A DNA stretch of 64,000 bases, taken from an uncultured Dehalococcoidia bacterium. GTDB taxonomy: Bacteria > Chloroflexota > Dehalococcoidia > Lucifugimonadales > UBA1123. This document shows positions 26,501 to 33,204 of this stretch, one piece after another; positions within the stretch are counted from its first letter, which is position 1; each line of letters starts with the position of its first letter. The notes below the pieces were generated by a model. It was not told the origin of the DNA and made no database searches. It saw only the letters and a program-made list of their open reading frames with translations. The position numbers were made by a program, and so were the translations under genes. Location: NCBI GenBank assembly GCA_958296105.1, contig OY282441.1, positions 841,800 through 905,799 of the forward strand, in the 5' to 3' direction.

Positions 26501-28343
26501 CGTAGATATCATCGTTCCCGTCCCGACGAGACTGAAACGCTATGTGCCGTCCGTCCGAAGACCAAGTCGGGGTACTTCCATCCCACGCAGTATGATCCGT
26601 GAGACGGGTGACTCCCGATCCGTCCGCGTTCATCACGTAGATGTTCCTGTTCCCGTCTCGATCAGAGACAAACGCTATCTGCCGTCCGTCCGGAGACCAG
26701 GACGGGTAGCCATCACCCTCGGGATGATCCGTGAGACGGGTGACTCCCGATCCGTCCGCGTTCATCACGTGTATCTCACCGTTCCCGCCCAGATTCCGAG
26801 TAAACGCTATGCGTCGAGCGTCCGGAGACCAAGACGGGAACCCCTCCTCCTCAGTATGCTTAGTAAGCCGGGTGACTCCCGAACCGTCCGCGTTCATCAC
26901 GTAGATGTTCCTGTTTCCGTCCCGATTAGACTGAAACGCTATGCGCTGTCCGTCCGGAGACCAAGCTGGGAAACCATCCTCCCCAGGATTATCCGTGAGA
27001 CGGGTGACTCGTGAGTCGTCCACGTTCATCACGTAGATGTCCCAGTTCCCGTTCCGACCAGACTCGAACGCTATGCGCCGACGGTCCGGAGACCAAGTCG
27101 GGACCCCATCGTCCTCAGGATTATCCGTGAGGCGGGTGACTCCCGAACCGTCCGCGTTCATCACGTAGATCTCGGGGTTCCCATCCCGACGAGACTGAAA
27201 CGCTATCTTCCCGGATGGCGGGGGCGTAGTCGCAGTCGTGGGTGTTGGAGTCGGCGTATGCGTATGCGTCATCGCAACCTGAACTGCGCCGGTCCAAGCC
27301 GGGTTGCGATCGAACCCAGAGTGATCAGTGAGACGGGTGAGCTCCGAACCGTCTGCGTTCATCACGTAGATCTCATCGTTCCCGTCGCGACGAGACTGAA
27401 ACGATATGCGCCGTCCGTCCGGAGACCAAGTCGGGGTGCTTCCGTCCCAATTGGGGTGATCCGTGAGCCGGGTTACTCCCGATCCGTCTGCGTTCATCGC
27501 GTAGATGTTCCTGTTTCCGTCTCGATCAGAAACAAACGCTATCTGCTGTCCGTCCGGAGACCAAGACGGGTAGCCATTACCCTCGGGAGTATCAGTGAGA
27601 CGGGTTACTCCCGATCCGTCCGCGTTCATCACGTGTATCTCACCGTACCCGTCCAGATCCCGAGTAAACGCTATGCGTCGTCCGTCCGGAGACCAGGACG
27701 GGAACCCATCCTCCTCAGTATGATTCGTGAGGCGGGTTACTCCCGAACCGTCCGCGTTCATCACGTAGATGTTCCTGATCCCGTCCCGATTGGACTGAAA
27801 CGCTATGCGCTGTCCGTACGGAGACCAAGACGGGAAGCCATCCTCCCCAGGATGATCAGTGAGACGGGTGACTTCCGAACCGTCCGCATTCATCGCGTAG
27901 ATGTCCCAGTTCCCGTTCCGACCAGACTCGAACGCTATGCGCTGTCCGTCAGGAGACCAAGTCGGGACTCCATCGTCCTCAGGATCATCAGTGAGACGGG
28001 TGACTTCAGAACCGTCCGCGTTCATCACGTAGATATCGGGGTTCCCGTCCCGACGAGACTGAAACGCTATCTTCCCGGATGGCGGGGGCGGGAGTGTAGA
28101 GGCGGGTGCTAGCGGGGGTGTTGGAGTGGGAGCTGCGGGATTTTCTACCTCGGCGACGACGGTTCTAACTACAGGAGCGGAGCTCGCGGGGGGGGGGGGG
28201 GTAGTTAGGGGATCCTGCGCGCACGCGACGGCGAAGACAACGGTCAGCATGAGGGAGAGGGCTTTCGGAATTCGACCTTTCCCAGCAAGCTGATTCATTC
28301 TGATCTTACGCAGTCCTAGGCAGATGGAGTTCGTCGAAGGCAT
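23538..28343 (-). CDS. giant exported lipoprotein with four six-bladed TolB/PD40 propellers and two Ig-like domains
   Basis: About 1,601 residues from ATG 28343 (GAGGA eight bases upstream); ATG 28298 is an alternative that gives a more usual signal length. The signal ends in VVFAVAC, a lipobox-like site, so the protein is probably lipid-anchored outside. Order: Pro/Thr linker; 6 PD40 repeats (28085-27290); linker; 6 repeats (27213-26410); Thr/Pro linker; two Ig-like/SwmB-type domains (about 26230-25450; [14 protein letters not shown] and [14 protein letters not shown]); Thr/Pro linker; 6 repeats (25165-24365); 6 repeats (24343-23538). The repeat core is R-D-G-N[16 protein letters not shown] followed by [10 protein letters not shown]. 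24 repeats in four sixes fit four TolB-like propellers. The probable role is extracellular binding. A 14-base C run in the coding strand follows the signal. Confidence 0.88.
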   Translation of the reverse strand: MPSTNSICLGLRKIRMNQLAGKGRIPKALSLMLTVVFAVACAQDPLTTPPPPASSAPVVRTVVAEVENPAAPTPTPPLAPASTLPPPPSGKIAFQSRRDGNPDIYVMNADGSEVTRLTDDPEDDGVPTWSPDGQRIAFESGRNGNWDIYAMNADGSEVTRLTDHPGEDGFPSWSPYGQRIAFQSNRDGIRNIYVMNADGSGVTRLTNHTEEDGFPSWSPDGRRIAFTRDLDGYGEIHVMNADGSGVTRLTDTPEGNGYPSWSPDGQQIAFVSDRDGNRNIYAMNADGSGVTRLTDHPNWDGSTPTWSPDGRRISFQSRRDGNDEIYVMNADGSELTRLTDHSGFDRNPAWTGAVQVAMTHTHTPTPTPTTATTPPPSGKIAFQSRRDGNPEIYVMNADGSGVTRLTDNPEDDGVPTWSPDRRRIAFESGRNGNWDIYVMNVDDSRVTRLTDNPGEDGFPAWSPDGQRIAFQSNRDGNRNIYVMNADGSGVTRLTKHTEEEGFPSWSPDARRIAFTRNLGGNGEIHVMNADGSGVTRLTDHPEGDGYPSWSPDGRQIAFVSDRDGNRNIYVMNADGSGVTRLTDHTAWDGSTPTWSSDGRHIAFQSRRDGNDDIYVMNADGSGVTRLTDHSGFDRNPAWTGTGAVQVAMAHTHTPSITPTPTYTPSHTPTPTPSITPTPTPSHTPTPTPSITPTPTPAPRSSGPNITSGPTITSQPSIDSDGDGVRDTYGPSEAIRVEVGFSEQVCGRGWISLTFQTGSGPAAVKDASYSGCGPNNISFSYLVAQDDIDNDGISISANSISFVTYDGVVLDSAHEALPTQPNQKVRGSHTDTFRPYIYGGAPGIINSPLSGDTYGRGEKIRIRVEFNEDVLVDTGGGLPYLGLEMGSETRRAQYVAEESADTRLIFIYTVQEGDRDDDGTIWVPAGSLRVPSGSSITDLAGNNAILSWAVSSGSLFKVTGTAAADTPVSPPTPTPTPSHTPTPTPSITPTPTPSHTPTPTPSITPTPTPTHTPTPTPSITPTPTPTISATPTHTPTPSHTPTPTPTITPTPTPTHTPTPTSSGRIAFHSYRDGNAEIYVMNADGSGVTRLTNHTAWDGVLTWSPDGRRIAFESTRDGNVEIYVMNADGSGVTRLTVTPGENHYPAWSPDGRRIAFQSTRDGNREIYVMNADGSGATRLTNHTEEDSFPSWSPDGRRIAFTRDLGGNGEIHVMNADGSGVTRLTDTPEGNGYPSWSPDGRKIAFVSDRDVNRSIYVMNADGSGVTRLTDPTAWDGSTPAWSPDSRRIAFQSRRDGNDEIYVMNADGSGVVTRLTDHSGFNRNPAWTGTVRVSSYPTPTPSGKIAFESRRDGNAELYVMNADGSGVTRLTNNRGLDYDPSWFPNGRRIAFESNRDGNWDLYVMNADGSGVTRLTNNRLGLDAYPVLSPDGRRVAFNSDRDGNHNIYVMNVDGSGVTRVTNHAEDDWAPTWSPDGRRIAFISERDGNRNIYVVNADGSGVTRLTNHTEKDEYPDWSPDGRRIAFSSNRDGNHNIYVMNADGSGVTRLTDHSKSDWRPDWSPDGRRIAFASERDGNAEIYVVNADGSGVTRLTDHSSGDWAPVWSP
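28188..28201. repeat. homopolymer of 14 G (C14 in the coding strand)
   Basis: Fourteen consecutive G on the plus strand lie inside the giant lipoprotein gene and encode a run of four Pro about 9 residues after the lipobox Cys. It is by far the longest mononucleotide run I see in the window. Gain or loss of one or two bases would frameshift the remaining ~1,550 codons. Confidence 0.95.
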
Positions 28344-28554
28344 GGCGGCGGTCCTCGATACATATGCGGGTTCTGAGCGCGAAATGACGCATCCCAATGT
28401 CTCACACTGAGCCATTCCGAGCGGCAGACCGAAGCGAGCTTAGCAAATAGTCTCTGTACAGTACAGTTCCAGCAACTCTTCGTTCACGGCTCAGGGGCGG
28501 CATCTGCTTCGGTTTGTGCGTAAAGTCTATCGGGTACATCTCCCCCGATTCCCG

Positions 28555-28613
28555 TGACCTGCTCGCTGCGGATATTATCCTATCTAATCCTAATCCGCAA
28601 CTGTTCGACTGCG
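28555..28613. repeat. copy B of a 60-bp repeat flanking the giant gene
   Basis: It begins TGACCTGCTCGCTGCGGA and ends in ACTGCG, matching 23421-23484 in the same orientation. The hairpin is kept but shifted by one base: TGCGGAT (28567-28573) with ATCCGCA (28593-28599). The 374-base gap (28344-28717) holding it separates the divergent giant gene and rel; no other gene is supported there. Confidence 0.8.
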
Positions 28614-28616
28614 AAG

Positions 28617-28645
28617 TTGTTCTCGGCACGCTGCAAGTATATTAT
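28617..28645 (+). promoter_or_regulatory. putative sigma-70 promoter of rel
   Basis: TTGTTC (28617-28622) and TATTAT (28640-28645) with a 17-base spacer lie about 75 bases before the rel start codon. They abut the right end of repeat copy B. Confidence 0.5.
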
Positions 28646-28717
28646 ATCTAGTGAGCGTTTGCGGTGGACGGTGACGATGTCAAGGGATGAGGCGCGTTCT
28701 GAAGAGGGGGTTATGTC

Positions 28718-30880
28718 ATGCTCGAAACTCTGATGAGCAAGGTCAGGGGGTACATCCCGAACGACAGGCTAAGGGTGGTGGTGGACGCCTACGAGTACGC
28801 CGAAGATGCGCACAGGGGGCAGACGCGCAAGTCGGGGGAACCCTTCATCGAACATCCGCTTCAGACTGCCGTGGCCCTGGCGGATCTCAGGCTGGATGCC
28901 GACGCGCTCGCCGCAGCGCTGCTGCATGACGTGGTGGAAGATCGACACGACATCAGCATCGAGGACATTCGGGAGAGGTTCGGCGGCCAAGTGGCGAACC
29001 TAGTGGATGGGGTCACCAAGTTCACCGAGGCGGAGATGGCGGCATCGGCGGGCGGGGGCGGCGCTCGAACGGTATCCGCTCAGGCTCAGGCAGAGACGAT
29101 CCGCAAGATGCTGATAGCGATGTCGGAGGACATCCGCGTGGTGCTGATCAAGCTGGCGGATCGGCTTCACAACATGCGAACCATCCGCTATCTTCCGCCT
29201 GCGAAGCGGATCGAGAAGTCCAAGGAGACGCTGGACATTTACGCGCCGCTGGCGCACCGACTGGGTATCTGGGATCTGAAGTGGAAGCTGGAGGACATGG
29301 CGTTCCAACAGCTGAACCCCGAAGAGTACAGGTCGATATCGCTGCGCCTGAACTCCACACGCAGGGAACGGGAGCGCTATATAGAGAACGCGAAGGTCAT
29401 ACTGCGCAAGGAGCTGGAGAAGGCGGGGATAGGCTGCGAGGTGCTCGGCAGGCCGAAGAGCATCTACTCGATACACTGCAAGACTGCCAAGTACGCGCTT
29501 CAGAACAAGACGGTGGACGACATCCACGATCTGTTCGCGCTGCGCGTTCTGGTGGACAGTGTGCAGGACTGCTACGCCGCGCTGGGGGTGATTCACACGC
29601 GGTGGCACCCCGTCCCCGGCGAATTCGATGACTACGTCGCCAATCCGAAGGACAATCTCTACCAGTCGATCCACACAACGGTCGTGGCCGAGGACGTCCA
29701 TTCGGTGGAGATCCAGATACGGACTCACGAGATGCACCAGCTGGCTGAGTATGGGGTTGCCGCGCACTGGCTGTACAAAGAGGGTGACGCGGGGGACGAA
29801 TCTTTCGACAAGAAGGTGGTCTGGCTGCGCCAGATCATCGAGGGTCTGAAGGACGTGACGGAGGCTGAGGAGTTCTTGGAATCCGCCAAGAAGGACTTCT
29901 TCGCGGATCACATCTTCGTCTACACGCCTCTGGGAGAGCTGAAAGAGCTGCCGGCTGGGGCGACGCCTCTGGACTTCGCGTTCCGCATCCATACAGACCT
30001 CATCTTCCGCTGCATAGGGGCGAAGGTGAACGGCAAGCTGGTACCTCTGACCTACCAGCTACGGAACGGCGACACGTGTCAGATACTCACGTCCAAGACG
30101 GTGCGCAGGCCTAGCCTGGACTGGCTGAACAAAGACCTGGGCTATGTCAAGACCGGCTCCGCCAGAGCCAAAGTGCAGCAGTGGTTCAAGAGACAGGAGC
30201 GCTCGGTGAACATCCAGAGGGGGCGCGACCTGTACCGGCGGCATATCCACCGGCTGACGTCTCTGCGGGACGAGCGGGTGGCGGCGCTGATGGGCATTGG
30301 CAAGCTCGATGAGTTCCTCGCCCAGCTGGGCGATGGCTCTTTATCGGTGGCGCACGTGGTGAACAAGCTCAGCTCGCGCGAGAAGGAGGCGAAGGACGAG
30401 GTCAGGCACCAGCAGGAGCTGGGTATGCCCATCAGCTCCAGCGCGGGGATCGAGGTTCTGGGGGTGGGCGATCTGCTCACGTCGGTGGCTCGCTGCTGCA
30501 ACCCCATCAGCGGGGACAAGATCATTGGATTCGTGACAAGGGCGAAGGGGGTGACGATTCATCGGCTCAGCTGTCCCAACATCCTGCACGAGGACGAACC
30601 CGAGCGGCTGGTTCCGGTAAGCTGGGGCAGCAGGACGGAGGTTAGGTATCCCGTCAGGATCCAGGTGAAATCAATGGACCGCGTGGGTCTTCTGGGAGAT
30701 ATCACCTCTCTGGTGTCTGCGGAGAAGGTCAACATCACATCGTGCGTGTCCGAGGAGTATGACGACGTATCCATCATCACGCTGACGATGCACGTGAGCG
30801 GAACGGACCAGCTGAGCAGACTGTTCTTCGATCTCGATTCGGTCAAGGGGGTGATGAGCGTTAGGCGCACGAATTTATAA
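28718..30880 (+). CDS. rel: bifunctional (p)ppGpp synthetase/hydrolase, RelA/SpoT family
   Basis: 720 residues, full length for a long RSH. HD hydrolase domain: RKSGEPFIEHP, LLHDVVED (His70-Asp71, Glu74-Asp75) and DRLHNMRTI, all intact, so hydrolysis is expected. Synthetase domain: GRPKSIYSIHCKTA, YVANPKDNLYQSIHTT, VEIQIRTHEMH. Then TGS (VYTPLGELKELPAGATPLDF), a zinc-finger/RIS region with the conserved CCNP (SVARCCNPISGDKI) and a C-terminal ACT domain (VKSMDRVGLLGDITSLVS). A single enzyme making and degrading the stringent-response alarmone on ribosomes. GAGGGGG lies eight bases before ATG 28718. rpsT follows about 60 bases downstream. Confidence 0.96.
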   Translation: MLETLMSKVRGYIPNDRLRVVVDAYEYAEDAHRGQTRKSGEPFIEHPLQTAVALADLRLDADALAAALLHDVVEDRHDISIEDIRERFGGQVANLVDGVTKFTEAEMAASAGGGGARTVSAQAQAETIRKMLIAMSEDIRVVLIKLADRLHNMRTIRYLPPAKRIEKSKETLDIYAPLAHRLGIWDLKWKLEDMAFQQLNPEEYRSISLRLNSTRRERERYIENAKVILRKELEKAGIGCEVLGRPKSIYSIHCKTAKYALQNKTVDDIHDLFALRVLVDSVQDCYAALGVIHTRWHPVPGEFDDYVANPKDNLYQSIHTTVVAEDVHSVEIQIRTHEMHQLAEYGVAAHWLYKEGDAGDESFDKKVVWLRQIIEGLKDVTEAEEFLESAKKDFFADHIFVYTPLGELKELPAGATPLDFAFRIHTDLIFRCIGAKVNGKLVPLTYQLRNGDTCQILTSKTVRRPSLDWLNKDLGYVKTGSARAKVQQWFKRQERSVNIQRGRDLYRRHIHRLTSLRDERVAALMGIGKLDEFLAQLGDGSLSVAHVVNKLSSREKEAKDEVRHQQELGMPISSSAGIEVLGVGDLLTSVARCCNPISGDKIIGFVTRAKGVTIHRLSCPNILHEDEPERLVPVSWGSRTEVRYPVRIQVKSMDRVGLLGDITSLVSAEKVNITSCVSEEYDDVSIITLTMHVSGTDQLSRLFFDLDSVKGVMSVRRTNL

Positions 30881-30941
30881 GAGCGCGCCAAACGTGCTAG
30901 TATAGTATACTGTTCGCCAAATGACAGTTGGAGTGACGCCA

Positions 30942-31208
30942 TTGCCCTCAGCCAAATCAGAACGTGCAGCCCTGCGCAAGCGCCAGAGCAACCAGCCGCT
31001 GCGAACGCGCGCGAGAACCTACGTCAGAAACGCTCGGAGGCACATCGCCGACGGCGACATGGACAGGGCGGAGCGGTCTGTCCGAAGCGCGGTGGTGGCG
31101 CTGGACAAGGCGACCTCGAAGGGCGCTCTGCATCCGAACAACGCGGCGCGGCGCAAATCTCGGCTGACTAGCCAGCTGAGCAAAGCCAAGAGATCACAGG
31201 GGATCTAG
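30942..31208 (+). CDS. rpsT: 30S ribosomal protein S20
   Basis: 88 residues, basic and helical. The N-terminus LPSAKSERAALRKRQSNQPL and the later KATSKGALHPNNAARRKSRL match S20, which binds 16S rRNA in the body of the small subunit. I choose TTG 30942 over ATG 30921 because GGAG lies eight bases before the TTG and S20 homology begins there. The AT-rich TATAGTATACTG sequence (30901-30912) just upstream may hold its -10 element, though no -35 is clear. Confidence 0.95.
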   Translation: MPSAKSERAALRKRQSNQPLRTRARTYVRNARRHIADGDMDRAERSVRSAVVALDKATSKGALHPNNAARRKSRLTSQLSKAKRSQGI

Positions 31209-31245
31209 GCGGCACAGCCCGATCTCGGAGGTCTCCCCTCCCCTG

Positions 31246-31341
31246 CCGAGCCAGAGGGCGGATAAGGCGACGGGCTCGGGAAAATCCGGCGGGGCGGTGA
31301 TCTGCCATTCGGGGGGACGAGGATGTTCCTCGCTCCGCCGG
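31246..31341 (+). promoter_or_regulatory. candidate structured 5' leader of the rpsP operon
   Basis: Four stems occur in sequence. P0: CCGAGCC 31246-31252 with GGCTCGG 31273-31279. P1: CCGGCGG 31286-31292 with CCGCCGG 31335-31341. Inside P1 are P2, GGCGG-TGAT-CTGCC (31293-31306, one G-T pair), and P3, CGAGGA-TGT-TCCTCG (31318-31332). P1, P2 and P3 make a compact three-way junction about 50 bases before the rpsP start. P0 could instead be part of the rpsT 3' end. The fold was derived by eye. Confidence 0.5.
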
Positions 31342-31389
31342 GCTGGTACAGTGCAGCGCAATACATGAAAGAAGTTTCGAGAACAGCAC

Positions 31390-31647
31390 ATGCTCAAAAT
31401 ACGACTCAGAAGAACCGGAGCGCGCAATCAGCCCAGTTTCAGGGTGGTGGTGGCGGACGCGAGGGCGGCGCGCGACGGCGCGTTCGTGGACTATCTGGGG
31501 CATTACAACCCCAGAACGGAGCCGGCGACGGTGGTCATAGACGAAGAGAAGGCGCTCAAGTGGCTCCGGCAGGGCGCTCAGCCCTCGGACGCCGTCAGAC
31601 AGCTGCTCACCACGCTGGGTACGCTGGAGAGAGTCAAGGGTGAATGA
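31390..31647 (+). CDS. rpsP: 30S ribosomal protein S16
   Basis: 85 residues, standard length. [20 protein letters not shown], then YLGHYNP and [19 protein letters not shown] are the conserved S16 segments. S16 binds 16S rRNA and is needed early in 30S assembly. It is the first gene of rpsP-khpA-rimM, overlapping khpA by four bases (ATGA), and follows the structured leader at 31246-31341. The Shine-Dalgarno site is weak (GAGA), so the leader may matter for initiation. Confidence 0.97.
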   Translation: MLKIRLRRTGARNQPSFRVVVADARAARDGAFVDYLGHYNPRTEPATVVIDEEKALKWLRQGAQPSDAVRQLLTTLGTLERVKGE

Positions 31648-31874
31648 AAGAGCTGGTCGAGTACATAGCCAGGTCGATAGCCTCTCAGCCTGACGAGGTC
31701 AAGGTGAGCGAGGAGGAGGGCGAGGACGGACGTATCATCCTCCGCTTGGAGGTGGCTCCGGAAGACAAGGGCAAGGTCATAGGCCGGCAGGGTCGTGTCG
31801 CTCAGTCCATTCGGGTGCTGCTGAGGGTGGCGGCTGTCAAGCGGGGGACACGCGCCACGCTGGAGATAGTCTGA
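31644..31874 (+). CDS. khpA: KH-domain RNA-binding protein KhpA (YlqC family)
   Basis: 76 residues, a single minimal KH domain. The GxxG nucleic-acid-binding loop is GRQGR in [17 protein letters not shown]. The N-terminal [16 protein letters not shown] is the family start. KhpA pairs with KhpB/Jag in other bacteria and binds RNA, affecting cell size and ribosome assembly. It sits in the classical position between rpsP and rimM, coupled to rpsP by a four-base overlap. Confidence 0.95.
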   Translation: MKELVEYIARSIASQPDEVKVSEEEGEDGRIILRLEVAPEDKGKVIGRQGRVAQSIRVLLRVAAVKRGTRATLEIV

Positions 31875-31885
31875 GCGTCGCGCGC

Positions 31886-32482
31886 GTGTCGAACAGCGCC
31901 AACACTCCTCCGCAAGACGCTTCGGCTCGGAGCCGGGGGCGTAAAGGCTCGCGCAAGTCTTCGCGTCCGAAACGGGTCGAAGAGCCTCCGGATGGCCACG
32001 TGGCAGTGGGCAGAATCACGGGGGCATGGGGGATACGGGGGCAGCTCAAGGTGCGGTCCGAGACCGATTTTCCGGAGCGGTTCGCGCCCGGGTCCGAGCT
32101 GCACCTGAACGGAGCGCCTGCGGTGGTGACGTCTGCCCGGCCACATCGCGGCGGTCTGGTGGTGGGGCTAAGCTCGGTGGAAGACCGCAGCGCAGCCGAG
32201 TCGCTCAGAGGCTCGCTGCTGACCATCCGAGAGGATCAGCTCGCGGCTCTCCCAGAAGGTACCTATTACCACTTCCAGCTTATCGGCATGGACGTGTTCA
32301 CGGACGAGGGCGAGGGTCTGGGGAGGATCGCGGAGATACTGGAGACTCCGGGGAACGACGTCTACATCGTGCGGAAAGAGGGGGGGCGCGACTTGCTGCT
32401 GCCGGCGCTCAAGAGTGTGGTTCTCAGTGTGGACGTGGCATCGGCGCGGATGAGGGTGCGCATGACGCCGGGTTTGCGCTGA
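31886..32482 (+). CDS. rimM: ribosome maturation factor RimM
   Basis: 198 residues from GTG 31886, 11 bases after khpA; the first ~35 residues are a Ser/Arg/Lys-rich tail not typical of RimM. Core: HVAVGRITGAWGIRGQLKV (N-terminal beta barrel, signature G-x-x-G-x-x-G), then YYHFQLIGMDVFT and GNDVYIVRKEG...LLPAL of the PRC-barrel domain. RimM binds S19 and assists 30S head maturation. The usual next genes, trmD and rplS, are absent; an intrinsic terminator and the convergent selenoprotein gene follow instead. Confidence 0.95.
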   Translation: MSNSANTPPQDASARSRGRKGSRKSSRPKRVEEPPDGHVAVGRITGAWGIRGQLKVRSETDFPERFAPGSELHLNGAPAVVTSARPHRGGLVVGLSSVEDRSAAESLRGSLLTIREDQLAALPEGTYYHFQLIGMDVFTDEGEGLGRIAEILETPGNDVYIVRKEGGRDLLLPALKSVVLSVDVASARMRVRMTPGLR

Positions 32483-32488
32483 AAGGAA

Positions 32489-32515
32489 AAGGCCCCGGCG
32501 CGAGCCAAGGGCCTT
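32489..32515 (-). terminator. intrinsic terminator of the SelW-like gene (possibly bidirectional)
   Basis: AAGGCCC (32489-32495) pairs perfectly with GGGCCTT (32509-32515) around a 13-base loop. Read on the minus strand, the stem is followed directly by TTTTCCTTTC, a good U-tract, 24 bases after the selenoprotein stop codon. On the plus strand the following bases (CGATTCGG) are poor, so it mainly serves the minus-strand gene but may also stop rimM transcripts. Confidence 0.75.
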
Positions 32516-32538
32516 CGATTCGGATTTCGGACGCTGCG

Positions 32539-32826
32539 CTAGTCGTCGGCGGCGACTGCCAGAGAATCCAGCCTGCTTCTGACGATCGCGCGCAACTCCT
32601 TGACGCGGTTGAGGTGAGGCGTCTGACCGCCCTCCTCAGCCTTGTCGTAGATCTTGTCGCCGTCTACGAAGACCTGAAGCACTCCGCCCACGCCGGGCTT
32701 GATCTCGATTGATACGTCCTTGCCACCTTCCGCCACGAACTCGTTGACCATCCAGGCCGCAACTCCGTGGTACTGTCAAGGAACGCAGTAGATGATCTCG
32801 ATGTCCATTCTGCCTTCACCAGCCAT
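32539..32826 (-). CDS. SelW/Rdx-family selenoprotein with in-frame TGA (Sec17)
   Basis: 95 residues if TGA at 32778-32776 is read as selenocysteine. ATG 32826 follows AGGAGG with an eight-base spacer. The N-terminus is MAGEGRMDIEIIYCVPU, then QYHGVAAWMVNEF. IxIxYC-V-P-U is the C-x-x-U redox motif at the end of the first strand of Rdx proteins (SelW, SelT, SelH), with Cys14 and Sec17. After the TGA the same frame gives the rest of the fold: VSIEIKPGVGGVLQVFVDGD, KIYDKAEEGGQTPHL, and the final helix. Members are thioredoxin-like thiol oxidoreductases; many have Cys here instead of Sec. Conventional calling would give a 70-residue fragment from Met26 lacking the active site. It has its own leader and terminator. 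Confidence 0.85.
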
Positions 32827-32844
32827 ACGGCAAACCTCCTGTGA

Positions 32845-32894
32845 GTTTTCTGGGGATGCTCTGCATCTAGTTTTCTGGCGATGCTCCGCATCTA
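32845..32894 (-). promoter_or_regulatory. two tandem 25-bp hairpin repeats in the selenoprotein leader
   Basis: Units 32845-32869 and 32870-32894 are adjacent direct repeats differing at two positions. Each contains an inverted repeat GATGC-NNN-GCATC (loops TCT and TCC). On the selenoprotein mRNA they would be two small hairpins ending about four bases before the AGGAGG site. They could be an RNA control element or, at DNA level, a tandem operator. Confidence 0.75.
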
Positions 32895-33204
32895 CGGGGT
32901 GTCATAATTCCCACCTATGCCAGATCTCTTATGACAATATTACATTATCACCAGAAGGCGGGGGTGTCAACGGCCTGCGCTCGGCGGGGCTGGAGCGTCG
33001 AAGCTCGACCCAACCTCAGCCAGCTCTCTGAATGAGTCCGAACGAGAGGGGGAAGCCGTATTGATTTGTGAGCGGTTGGGGGCAGGTGCTACAATTCGAG
33101 AGTGTGCGTCTCGAACGAAAGGCTCACGGAAAAGGCGGCGGCGCTCCGCGCAAACATACGCCCAGCTTGGGCGCTCAGATTGGATTACAGGGGGTCGGAA
33201 TAAG
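32895..33204. other. divergent intergenic region with ino1 promoter
   Basis: The stretch 32900-32960 is the most AT-rich in the area (ATGACAATATTACATTATC) and is likely to hold the selenoprotein promoter. For ino1, TTGTGA (33066-33071) and TACAAT (33090-33095) with an 18-base spacer lie about 110 bases before its start. I see no gene here; an open frame reading into ino1 from 33061 lacks homology upstream of the GTG at 33205. Confidence 0.5.
33066..33095 (+). promoter_or_regulatory. putative sigma-70 promoter of ino1
   Basis: TTGTGA at 33066-33071 and TACAAT at 33090-33095, spacer 18 bases. Transcription would start near 33102, giving a leader of about 100 bases before GTG 33205. Confidence 0.5.

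Noticed and set aside
23538-28085. Regularly spaced ~130-bp repeats considered as a CRISPR-like or satellite array
   Set aside because: The units are coding PD40 repeats in one continuous frame, far too long and too variable for CRISPR repeats, with no cas genes.
23376-28112. Several plus-strand open frames opposite the giant lipoprotein gene, encoding repeated VHHVD / RRPGR segments
   Set aside because: They are antisense shadows of the PD40 repeats; they lack Shine-Dalgarno sites and their apparent repeat structure is inherited from the real gene.
28402-28629. 75-residue minus-strand frame in the gap between the giant gene and rel
   Set aside because: It runs through the conserved repeat and rel promoter, has no Shine-Dalgarno site and resembles nothing known.
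31323-31643. Plus-strand frame overlapping rpsP in another frame
   Set aside because: rpsP is unambiguous in its own frame; the alternative is Arg/Gly-rich and composition-driven.
32539-32751. 70-residue protein starting at Met26 as the real gene product
   Set aside because: No Shine-Dalgarno site before that ATG; the upstream frame beyond the TGA has a strong one and supplies the missing first strand and C-x-x-U motif of the same fold.
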